Shown here piece by piece: positions 15,148 through 21,375 of a DNA stretch of 21,375 nt. The notes under the pieces were generated by a model, which searched no databases, was not told the DNA's origin, and worked only from the letters and a program-made list of their open reading frames with translations. The position numbers and the translations under genes were made by a program. This DNA comes from Armatimonadota bacterium. Lineage in GTDB: Bacteria > Sysuimicrobiota > Sysuimicrobiia > Sysuimicrobiales > Kaftiobacteriaceae. How positions within the stretch are numbered: the stretch's first letter is position 1; every line of letters starts with the position of its first letter. Location of the stretch: contig JAIBHM010000017.1 in assembly GCA_020028535.1 (NCBI GenBank), forward strand, positions 1-21,375, read 5' to 3'.

Positions 15148-16176
15148 CTAGCGGCCGACTTCCCTCGTCCAGCGCTCGCGCAGCCGTGCCTGGTTCTGGA
15201 TGGCCCACTCCAGGTCGTACTTCACGAACTTCAGCTGGCTGAACGGTGTCGCGCCGCGTGGCACCTCGACGTCTGCGCGGACCGGATAGCGGAAGCCGTA
15301 TCTCGCGTTGATGTCCTGCGGCACGCGCGTCATCAGGAAATCGATGTAGGCCCTGGCCCCCGCCGGATTGGGCCCACCCTTGATGATGGACACCGCCCCC
15401 ACCTCAAAACCTGTGTCCGGCGGCACGATCACCTCGAGCGGCGCCCCACGCAGGATGCGCGCGCCAATTCCCTCATGGGCCCACATCATGCCCACCATGG
15501 CCTCGCCACGCTCCAGGAGCGTGATCGTCCCGGGCGCGGTCGGCGTGAACTGGACCGCGTTCGTGTTGAGCGACTTGAGGTACGTCCAGGCTCGGTCTTC
15601 ACCCAACCGGAACACCTGCGCGGCGACGAAGATGTATCCACCACCTGTCGTCACGGGGCTCGGCATAGCAAAGACGCCTCGGAACTCAGAACGGGCGAGA
15701 TCGTCCCAGTTAGCCGGTTTGGCGACGCGTCGCGGCGCCATCTCACTGTCCCAGCGGTCGGTATTAATGATGATCGACAGCGCGCCGAGGTACCACCCGT
15801 GCCAGTAGCCGGCGGGATCCAGATAGTCGGGGCTGATTTTCGCCTCAGCGGCGACCGCGGAGCGGTACGGCAGCAGGAGCCCTTCGCGGCCCAGCGGGAT
15901 GTGGAAGTCGCGCGATCCGCCGACGAAGATGTCGGCGCGCGGCCGGTCCTTTTCCGCCCGGATGCGCGCCTGCAGCGTGCCGGCGGCCGCCACACTGAGC
16001 GCTTCCACCTGGATGCCCGTGCGGCGGGTGAACTCGCGGTTCACCAGCGAGGTTTCGAGATCGGGCAGCGCGGAGTAGACGATGATCCGCGGCTGCTGAG
16101 CGTTGACGAGCCAGAAAGACGGCAGCAGACCCACCAGCAGGGCCACGGCCGTCAGGGCAACCCACACTCTACGCAT
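15148..16176 (-). CDS. FbpA/AfuA-type periplasmic binding protein (second copy)
   Basis: Receptor of the importer at 15125-12390, 342 residues. Signal peptide with M-R-R start, a hydrophobic core and a likely cut after V-N-A (residue 26), with no lipobox Cys. Family motifs: I-I-V-Y-S-A-L-P-D-L-E at the start of the mature chain, A-D-I-F-V-G-G-S-R-D, and E-R-G-E-A-M-V-G-M. There is no Tyr-Tyr iron-binding pair. The ATG at 16176 has AGGAGGAG 6 bases upstream (16183-16190); the longer reading to 16257 adds an implausible extension through the HAD gene. It overlaps the HAD phosphatase stop by 8 bases, so it is translationally linked to it. The ligand is unknown; organic anion or sugar phosphate is plausible. 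Confidence 0.88.
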   Translation of the reverse strand: MRRVWVALTAVALLVGLLPSFWLVNAQQPRIIVYSALPDLETSLVNREFTRRTGIQVEALSVAAAGTLQARIRAEKDRPRADIFVGGSRDFHIPLGREGLLLPYRSAVAAEAKISPDYLDPAGYWHGWYLGALSIIINTDRWDSEMAPRRVAKPANWDDLARSEFRGVFAMPSPVTTGGGYIFVAAQVFRLGEDRAWTYLKSLNTNAVQFTPTAPGTITLLERGEAMVGMMWAHEGIGARILRGAPLEVIVPPDTGFEVGAVSIIKGGPNPAGARAYIDFLMTRVPQDINARYGFRYPVRADVEVPRGATPFSQLKFVKYDLEWAIQNQARLRERWTREVGR

Positions 16177-17011
16177 TGCTCTCTCCTCCTCTATGTGCTG
16201 ACTGCGTACTCTCCCCCGCCAGGATGAAGCGCTCGATGACATGACGAAGGCCTTCATGCTCGTTGGTGGCCGTCACGAAATCGGCGTGGGCTTTGAGCTC
16301 GTCCGGCGCATTTCCCATGGCCACGCCCAGGCCGGCGAGCTGGATCATCTCCAGGTCGTTGAGATTGTCGCCCACAGCGATCACGGCGCCGAGCGGAATC
16401 CCCAGGTGCTCCGCCACGAACTGCAGGGCGACCCCTTTGGAACTGCCGATCGGGATGATCTCCATGTACGTTTCTTCGCTGAACACCAGATTGATGGGCA
16501 GGGGCAGGCGGCGAATCACTCCGGCCGCGCGCTCGAGGTCGGGCCGTGCGCCGATGATCAGGATCTTCATCGGGTTCCGGGGCAGGAACGCCACCAGATC
16601 GCCGACCTCGTCGACCTGCAGCCCGTCTTTGCGGCGATAGCGGTCCGTGATGGGGTTGGCCTGCCCCGTATAGACACGGTTGTCGACATAGAGGTGTGGC
16701 TGCACTTCGGGGATCGCGCGAAGCGTCTCCAGCACCGCGCGCGCCTGATCGTAGTCCAGATGCACCTGGCGGAGCACCGTCTGGGTCGTGAAATCGAAGA
16801 CCAGGCCGCCGTTATACAGGATTGCGGGCGGATCCGCCCCGAGCCGGCGGAAGTATGGCTCCGCCGACAGCCACATGCGTCCGGTGGCCAGGCACACCCG
16901 CACGCCCCGCGCCTGGGACGCGCGGACCGCCTCGCGCACTCCGGGCGTGATTTGCCGGTCGCCGGTGACCAGCGTGCCGTCGATGTCGGCCACGATCATG
17001 CGGTACCTCAT
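16169..17011 (-). CDS. Cof-type HAD-superfamily phosphatase
   Basis: A cytoplasmic sugar-phosphate or nucleotide-phosphate phosphatase of the HAD IIB (Cof) class, 280 residues. Motif I is D-I-D-G-T-L at 9-14 (nucleophile Asp9, acid/base Asp11), motif II L-A-T-G-R at 41-45, motif III Lys192 in S-S-K-G, and motif IV G-D-N-L-N-D at 214-219. The cap domain lies between motifs II and III. The ATG overlaps the dehydrogenase stop as ATGA, and the stop overlaps the next binding-protein start. Within this cluster it could dephosphorylate an imported or internal inositol or sugar phosphate, but Cof enzymes are promiscuous and the substrate cannot be read here. Confidence 0.9.
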   Translation of the reverse strand: MRYRMIVADIDGTLVTGDRQITPGVREAVRASQARGVRVCLATGRMWLSAEPYFRRLGADPPAILYNGGLVFDFTTQTVLRQVHLDYDQARAVLETLRAIPEVQPHLYVDNRVYTGQANPITDRYRRKDGLQVDEVGDLVAFLPRNPMKILIIGARPDLERAAGVIRRLPLPINLVFSEETYMEIIPIGSSKGVALQFVAEHLGIPLGAVIAVGDNLNDLEMIQLAGLGVAMGNAPDELKAHADFVTATNEHEGLRHVIERFILAGESTQSAHRGGESNA

Positions 17012-18009
17012 CGCTGGGGCACAGGCTCCGGCAGCGGAAGTGTGATGAGCCGCTCGTCACGCACGGCCCTGTAGCAGGCTTCCACGAGCTCGGTCGCGCA
17101 GTACCCGTCATCGGCGGTGACCGCGGGCGGCCGCTCGCCGAGAACCGCATCGATGAACATCCGGTCTTCCTCGACGTAGCCCCATTTTTGCTCGAACGGC
17201 ATCTGGAAGCAGTCCAAGGCCTCCACCTGTTCGCGGATCCCCGGGCTGAACCAGGCGCGCTCGAGCTCTTCCGTGACTACGGTCTTGTGCTCACCGTAGA
17301 TCTCCACCCGCTCGTAGGGAAACAGCCAGGACGTGTGGGCCACGCTGGTCAGCGAGGCGATCACGCCGCTATGAAACCGCAGCAGGGCGATGAAGCCGTC
17401 GAGCTCTTGATAGACGCTGCGCCTGGCCCATCCCTGAAGCTCTTTCACGTCACCGAAAAGGAAGCGGGCCATGTCGAACATGTGAATCGGCGTCTCGTAA
17501 AGGTAGCCGCCGGTGACTTTCGGATCGCCCGTCCACGGCGGCTGCTTGAGCTCGCCGCGGTTGTGCTTCATCTGGGCTTCAAAGGGTGCGATCCGGCCGT
17601 CCTCGATCACCTGCTTCGCGAATGCGTACACGTTGGCAAAGCGCCGGTTGAACCCGAGCTGGTAGACCCGGTTGCCGCGCTTTGCCGCCTCGCGAATGAA
17701 CCAGGCGCCTTCCAGCGACGTGGCCATCGGCTTCTCAGAGAAGACGTGGACGCCGGCGATGAGCGAGCGAAGCACCGGGTCGACGTGCATCGTGTTGGGC
17801 GTCGTGATGTAGACCGCGTTGATGCCGGCCTCAAAGAGCGCCTCGAGAGAGGGCACCGGCTTTACGCCGACCTCGGCGGCGAGTCTGTCGGCGGCCTGTG
17901 GCACCACGTCCGCCACGCCGACGAGCTGCACGCGCGCGTCCTTGCGGAGGTTCAGCGCGTGAATCCGGCCGATGAACCCCGCGCCGAGGATGCCCACGCG
18001 AACCGTCAT
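17008..18009 (-). CDS. Gfo/Idh/MocA-family NAD(P)-dependent dehydrogenase, probable inositol/keto-inositol dehydrogenase
   Basis: Oxidoreductase of 333 residues. The Rossmann loop G-A-G-F-I-G is at 9-14, the acidic end of the second strand at A-D (33-34), I-T-T-P-N at 68-72, and E-K-P at 92-94 with the conserved Lys93. The catalytic region reads G-G-Y-L-Y-E172-T-P-I-H176. His176 is the expected base, but the usual Asp four residues before it is Glu. I chose the ATG at 18009, which overlaps the IolI stop as ATGA and has the Rossmann fold right after it; the longer reading to 18066 adds unrelated residues. Its place next to iolI and in a cluster with IolN/IolO-like genes suggests it oxidises an inositol or keto-inositol (IolG- or IolM-like role). 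The family is secure, the substrate inferred. Confidence 0.88.
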   Translation of the reverse strand: MTVRVGILGAGFIGRIHALNLRKDARVQLVGVADVVPQAADRLAAEVGVKPVPSLEALFEAGINAVYITTPNTMHVDPVLRSLIAGVHVFSEKPMATSLEGAWFIREAAKRGNRVYQLGFNRRFANVYAFAKQVIEDGRIAPFEAQMKHNRGELKQPPWTGDPKVTGGYLYETPIHMFDMARFLFGDVKELQGWARRSVYQELDGFIALLRFHSGVIASLTSVAHTSWLFPYERVEIYGEHKTVVTEELERAWFSPGIREQVEALDCFQMPFEQKWGYVEEDRMFIDAVLGERPPAVTADDGYCATELVEACYRAVRDERLITLPLPEPVPQR

Positions 18010-18830
18010 GCGAAGAGCGCCTCCATCTTCTCTTTCGAGACCCGGGCGAGCCGGACCGGGTCCCACGCGTAGTACTCCGGGCGAAACAGCTCGATCGAAT
18101 ACGGACCGCTGTAGCCGAGCGCCTCGATGCGGCTCACAAGTTCGCGCAGCGGGATCACGCCGTCACCGGGCAGCAGCCGGTTGGCGTCGGTCAGCTTGGA
18201 TCGCGGCCGGTCCTCTGCGTCGTCGAGGTGGATGATGACCAGCAGCTTCGGATCGAGCCCCTCGAGCATCCGCCAGCTCGATCCCCCCGCATAGAAGTGG
18301 AACGCATCGATGACCAGCCCCACCGCCGGGTCGTCGACCGCGTCCACGATCTCGCGCGCGGCCGCAAGCGTGTTCACCGAGCAGTCGCGGAACCCGAGAA
18401 ACTCGAACCCGATCCGCACGCCGTAGCGCTTGCCGACCTCAGCCATCGCCCGCAACGCGTCCACTGCCGTCTCGACGACCTTGGAACGATCGGCGACCTC
18501 GTCGGTGAAACTCGGGACGGCCACGACGTAGGGGCAGGCCAGCGCCGCGGCCCACTCGCAGAACGCCGCGCAGCGATGCAGCAGTTCTTCCAGGTCGGCG
18601 CCGCCCGTCGGGTGCGTCGCATGCTCGAGCGCGTTCAGCGTAAATGGCTCGACGCCGGCGTCCCGCATCTCGCGTCGGAGCCCGTAGAGGGTGCCCCCAG
18701 CTTCCAAGTAGGCGCGCAATTTCGTGTCACGAATCTCCAGGATGTCAAACCCCGCCTCCTGCGCTGCGCGCAGATCGGTACTTAGGTCTGCCGTTCCGGT
18801 CGTCGCCTCGTTCAGCCCAAACCGCGGCAT
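18006..18830 (-). CDS. iolI: Inosose isomerase (2-keto-myo-inositol isomerase) IolI
   Basis: TIM-barrel isomerase that interconverts 2-keto-myo-inositol and 1-keto-D-chiro-inositol. It has 274 residues, almost the length of Bacillus subtilis IolI (278), and shares with it L-N-E-A-T-T near the start, L-E-I-R, L-N-A-L, Y-V-V-A-V-P, C-S-V-N-T, G-L-V-I-D-A-F-H-F and E-L-F-R-P-E-Y-Y. The four metal ligands of that enzyme (Glu, Asp, His, Glu) fall at Glu143, Asp175, His201 and Glu247 here, one position off the Bacillus numbering as I recall it. The ATG at 18830 overlaps the original stop of the upstream TIM-barrel gene as TGATG. The stop overlaps the dehydrogenase start. A TTG at 18833 is an alternative start. 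Confidence 0.88.
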   Translation of the reverse strand: MPRFGLNEATTGTADLSTDLRAAQEAGFDILEIRDTKLRAYLEAGGTLYGLRREMRDAGVEPFTLNALEHATHPTGGADLEELLHRCAAFCEWAAALACPYVVAVPSFTDEVADRSKVVETAVDALRAMAEVGKRYGVRIGFEFLGFRDCSVNTLAAAREIVDAVDDPAVGLVIDAFHFYAGGSSWRMLEGLDPKLLVIIHLDDAEDRPRSKLTDANRLLPGDGVIPLRELVSRIEALGYSGPYSIELFRPEYYAWDPVRLARVSKEKMEALFA

Positions 18831-19559
18831 CAAGACACGACCTCGATGGACCGGCGGACGGCCTGAGCACTATCGCCGGTCGGCCAGCATGTGCTCCCGC
18901 AGGACGCGGACGATTTCAGTCCAATCGATGGCCCCGCTGCCCGGCTCGCCCCGTCCCGGGACGTCGGCTGCGTGGACGTGCGCAGTTACGGCCAGCGCCG
19001 GGGGCAGGCGTTCAAGCAGGTCCGCGTGCATGATGCGCATGTGGTAGATATCGAGAAGCAAACGTACGGAGGGCTGATCGACCTCGTCGATCAGCCGACA
19101 TGCATCGGGCAGGGTCTCGAGGAAGTACCCCGGATGATCCAGGGCGGAGTTCAGGGGCTCTACCGCGAGCGTCACACCCACCGCCTCGGCCATCTTCCCC
19201 GCCTTCTGCAGCCCACCCACGGCGTCTTCCCACTGGGATCCCCACGACCGATCGGGCGCTGCGTACCCGACGTGCGCGACGAGCACGCGTGTGTCCAGCT
19301 GTCGCGCGACCTCCAGGGACCGCGCGAGGTGTTCCAGAACCCGACCGCGGCCGCTGGCGTCGACGAGCGGTTCGTCGAATGTATTGCCGCTGAACGCCAC
19401 GACGGGAAGGTCCAGAGCCCGCGCGTGATCCTCCAGCCGGGCGAGGTCGCGCCCCCGCCAGTCCCAGAACTCCACGCCGCCGGCAACCGCCGCGACCTGC
19501 ATGGCCTGGTCGAACGGCATCTGCGCGGTCATCGCGTCAAGGCAGACACAGACCTTCAC
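18830..19559 (-). pseudogene. Hydroxypyruvate isomerase-like TIM barrel, frame-disrupted near the C-terminus
   Basis: The open frame from the GTG at 19559 (overlapping the permease stop as GTGA) gives 229 residues ending at a TAG at 18870. It carries the Hyi-type ligands Glu134 in V-E-P-L-N, Asp170 in L-L-D-I-Y-H-M and His196 in H-V-H-A-A-D, then E-P-G-S-G-A-I-D-W. After L-R-E-H it ends in seven unrelated residues, without the last barrel strand and its G-x-E metal ligand. The adjacent frame resumes with W-P-T-G-D-S-A-Q-A-V-R-R-S-I-E and stops with a TGA at 18830-18832 that overlaps the iolI ATG (TGATG), as expected for the intact ancestor. About 26 bases seem to be missing near 18889-18892. 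It is either a pseudogene or a sequence error; if real, the protein lacks one metal ligand. Confidence 0.75.
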
Positions 19560-20398
19560 GCCTTCTCCCGAACCGCGCCGAACGTCAGCGCCGTGAGCAC
19601 GTATCGCCGCGCCAGCAACAACAGGAGCACCGGCACCGCCGCGGCGATGGCGCCCACCGCAGCCATCTCGTTCCAGATGATCTCGAACTGCGTCACCAGG
19701 CTGGCCACGCCAATCGGGAACGTCTGAGACCGCGGCGTGGCGCTGAGGATGAAGGCGAACATGAACTCGCTCCATGACAGGGCGAACGTGATCACGGCAG
19801 TAGCGAGTAACGCCGGTGCGATCTGCGGGAGCAGGATGGTGAAGAAGGCGCGCAGCCGGGTCGCCCCGTCCACGAGCGCGGCTTCCTCGATCTCCATGGG
19901 GACTTCCAGGAGGGATCCCTTCAGCATCCAGGTCGCAAACGGCAGGCTGAAGACGGCGTACAGCAGGACGAGCGAGAGCGGATTATCGTACAGCCCCGCC
20001 CGGCGCACGATGTCGAAGAACGGGATGACCACCACGATCGGCGGCAGGAAGCGCAGGCTGAGGATCCAGTTGAGCAGCGCGCGCCGGAAGCGAGGCGAGA
20101 CCGGCAGCCGGGTGATCGGATAGGCGATCAGCATCGACACGATCAGACCGATCCCCACGGCGGCGAGGCAGACCACCAGGCTGTTGCGCAGGAGCGTAAC
20201 GAACCCTCGCGAGACCATGACGGAGACGAAGGGCTGGACTGTCGCGCGTTCGGGGAAGATTGTAGCGGGAAAGCGGTAAAATTCCCCGAGCGGCTTCACC
20301 GCGGTCAGGACCATCCAGAAGTAGGGGAAGAGATATAGGGCGCCAAGAATCAGCAGCACGGCGATCGACACCAGGCGCCAGAACCCTCGTGGTTTCAC
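19556..20398 (-). CDS. CUT1-type sugar ABC transporter permease, MalG-like
   Basis: Second membrane subunit of a carbohydrate importer, 280 residues with about six membrane segments. The EAA loop E-E-A-A-L-V-D-G-A-T-R is at 171-181, and the MalG-type P-Y-F-W-M-V start and F-P-E stretch are present. The GTG at 20398 overlaps the upstream permease stop as GTGA; the much longer reading upstream to 20983 is an artefact that crosses the other permease gene in a different frame. No ATPase gene for this importer is in the window, as is common for CUT1 systems that share one ATPase. Confidence 0.9.
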   Translation of the reverse strand: MKPRGFWRLVSIAVLLILGALYLFPYFWMVLTAVKPLGEFYRFPATIFPERATVQPFVSVMVSRGFVTLLRNSLVVCLAAVGIGLIVSMLIAYPITRLPVSPRFRRALLNWILSLRFLPPIVVVIPFFDIVRRAGLYDNPLSLVLLYAVFSLPFATWMLKGSLLEVPMEIEEAALVDGATRLRAFFTILLPQIAPALLATAVITFALSWSEFMFAFILSATPRSQTFPIGVASLVTQFEIIWNEMAAVGAIAAAVPVLLLLLARRYVLTALTFGAVREKA

Positions 20399-21231
20399 TC
20401 CGCGACCTCCCGTCCCAGGTAGCGGCCCAGGATGGCGAACGCCAGTGAGGACACTGCAAGGACAAACAGCGAGACTGCCGCAGCATACCCCAGGTTGAAG
20501 AACTTGAATGCGATGCGATACAGATACACGCTGAGGAACTCGGTCGTCGCGCCCGGGCCGCCACCGGTGAGCACGAGGACGTGGTCGAAGACGCGGAACG
20601 TGTCGGTGAACCGGAAGATGAGCACCAGCAGCAGCAACGATGACAGGTACGGGAACTCGATGTGCCGGAACAGGTGCCAGCCGCCGGCGCCGTCCACTAG
20701 CGCGGCTTCCACCGCATCCTGGGGCACCGCCTGGAATCCCGCGAAGCACACCAGAAATACGAACGGCATCCATTGCCAAACGTCCACGCTCACGACGGCG
20801 AACATCGCGGTGTCCGCCCGCGACAGCCACAAGATGTCCTCTCCGATGAGACCCACGGCGCGCAGCCCGGCGTTGAGCACGCCGTAGGTCGGCGTATAGA
20901 TCAGCCGCGCAATGACGCCTGCAGAAACCGGCGGGGTGACCATCGGGATGATGAACAAGAGATAGATCAGCGTGCGCGCCCATCCGCTGCGGATGGTGCG
21001 GTGCACAAGTAGCGCGAGGCTCAGTCCGAGCACGATTTCCACCGCGAGTGCGGAGGTGACGTAGACTCCGGTCGCGCGAAGCGAAGCAAAGAGCAGCGGG
21101 TCCCCGAAAGCCCGCGCGAAGTTGTGGAGTCCAACGAACTCCCCGGTGCGATAGTTGCGCAGGCTCAGGCCGATGTTGTAGATGAGTGGGTACGCCACGA
21201 GCACGGCAAGCAGCAGCACGGGCGGCGCCAC
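20395..21231 (-). CDS. CUT1-type sugar ABC transporter permease, MalF-like
   Basis: First membrane subunit of the same carbohydrate importer, with EAA loop E-A-A-L-V-D-G-A-G-G-W at 175-185 and V-L-T-G-G-G-P near residue 230, both usual for MalF/UgpA. The first usable GTG (21231) opens right at the start of membrane segment 1 and has no Shine-Dalgarno. The same frame stays open upstream and encodes a natural-looking basic lead (R-T-R-Q-L-R-R-L-S-P-Y-L-L), but has no ATG, GTG or TTG before a stop near the hairpin. The true start may therefore be a rare codon such as CTG or ATT, or a base may be missing. It is translationally coupled to the MalG-like gene. The family is secure, the 5' end is not. 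Confidence 0.85.
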   Translation of the reverse strand: MAPPVLLLAVLVAYPLIYNIGLSLRNYRTGEFVGLHNFARAFGDPLLFASLRATGVYVTSALAVEIVLGLSLALLVHRTIRSGWARTLIYLLFIIPMVTPPVSAGVIARLIYTPTYGVLNAGLRAVGLIGEDILWLSRADTAMFAVVSVDVWQWMPFVFLVCFAGFQAVPQDAVEAALVDGAGGWHLFRHIEFPYLSSLLLLVLIFRFTDTFRVFDHVLVLTGGGPGATTEFLSVYLYRIAFKFFNLGYAAAVSLFVLAVSSLAFAILGRYLGREVAE

Positions 21232-21283
21232 GAGCAGGTAGGGACTGAGTCGGCGCAGCTGACGCGTTCTGTGAAAGGAAACA

Positions 21284-21310
21284 GGCCCGGGGGCGCTGAA
21301 CCCCCGGGCC
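21284..21310 (-). terminator. GC-only hairpin after a binding-protein gene; possible weak terminator or attenuator
   Basis: A perfect 10-bp inverted repeat of only G and C (21284-21293 with 21301-21310) with a 7-base loop. It begins 6 bases after the TGA of the binding-protein gene. On the minus strand it is followed by TGTTTCCTTTC, a pyrimidine-rich tail with several T residues, so partial rho-independent termination is possible. The downstream permease is 53 bases away on the same strand, which suggests attenuation or 3'-end protection, not a full stop. Confidence 0.65.
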
Positions 21311-21316
21311 CGAACC

Positions 21317-21375
21317 TCACCGATAATACCCGGCCTCCTTCATGTGCTGCTCGATCTCACGCGCCGCCTTGGCGA
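21317..21375 (-). CDS. Substrate-binding protein of a sugar ABC importer (partial, C-terminus only)
   Basis: Only the last 18 codons and a TGA (21317-21319) are in the window. The short helix A-A-R-E-I-E-Q-H-M-K-E-A-G-Y-Y-R is a typical end of family 1 extracellular binding proteins, and two CUT1 permease genes follow directly. The identification rests mainly on gene order. A hairpin follows the stop, as with two other binding-protein genes here. Confidence 0.6.
   Translation of the reverse strand, partial: AKAAREIEQHMKEAGYYR

Noticed and set aside
18870..19775. A longer start (19775) for the hydroxypyruvate-isomerase-like gene
   Set aside because: The added residues are shadow translation of the permease; the GTG at 19559 overlaps the permease stop as GTGA and gives the expected barrel start.
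19556..20983. A 475-codon reading that would fuse sequence ahead of the MalG-like permease
   Set aside because: The extra N-terminal part overlaps the MalF-like gene in another frame and is Arg/Ala/His-rich. The GTGA overlap at 20395-20398 gives a normal 280-residue MalG.

Overview
The window is a GC-rich stretch in which every supportable gene lies on the minus strand, so it is read from base 21375 down to base 1. No gap between genes exceeds 85 bases, and many neighbours overlap by 4 bases (ATGA or GTGA), so much of it could be one transcript or a few nested ones. I see no RNA gene, insertion sequence, CRISPR array or phage gene, and no convincing promoter. The three substrate-binding proteins with visible N-termini have signal peptides without a lipobox cysteine, which suggests a diderm bacterium. 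With the high GC and many GTG starts, an environmental lineage such as Armatimonadota, Sysuimicrobiota/CSP1-3 or a relative is plausible, but I cannot fix the taxon.

Right block (21375 to 16169): the tail of a CUT1-type sugar-binding protein, a GC-only hairpin, two CUT1 permeases (MalF- and MalG-like), a frame-disrupted hydroxypyruvate-isomerase-like TIM barrel, IolI (inosose isomerase), a Gfo/Idh/MocA dehydrogenase and a Cof-type HAD phosphatase. Middle block (16176 to 6167): two complete FbpABC-type importers (binding protein, fused double permease, ATPase). They flank two enzymes that closely resemble the Thermotoga-type inositol enzymes IolN (diketo-inositol hydrolase, creatininase fold) and IolO (5-keto-L-gluconate epimerase). 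Left block (6151 to 1): a Cgl0159/LacD-like class I aldolase, a sulfatase-fold hydrolase with Thr at the formylglycine position, a PPi-type phosphofructokinase, a second frame-disrupted hydroxypyruvate-isomerase-like gene, a second CUT1 binding protein, a hairpin, and the start of its permease.

Working model (inference): this is an uptake-and-catabolism island for inositols and related polyols, sugar acids or their phosphorylated forms. The dehydrogenase and IolI would make and interconvert keto-inositols, IolN would open a diketo-inositol ring, and IolO would epimerise the product towards tagaturonate. PFK and the aldolase would make a triose-producing branch. None of the classical IolB/C/D/E enzymes is in the window.

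Two features stand out beyond the gene content. Perfect GC-rich hairpins sit 4 to 9 bases after the stop codon of three binding-protein genes and of iolN. Both hydroxypyruvate-isomerase-like genes carry apparent deletions of about 26 to 28 bases that break the frame and remove a metal-binding residue.
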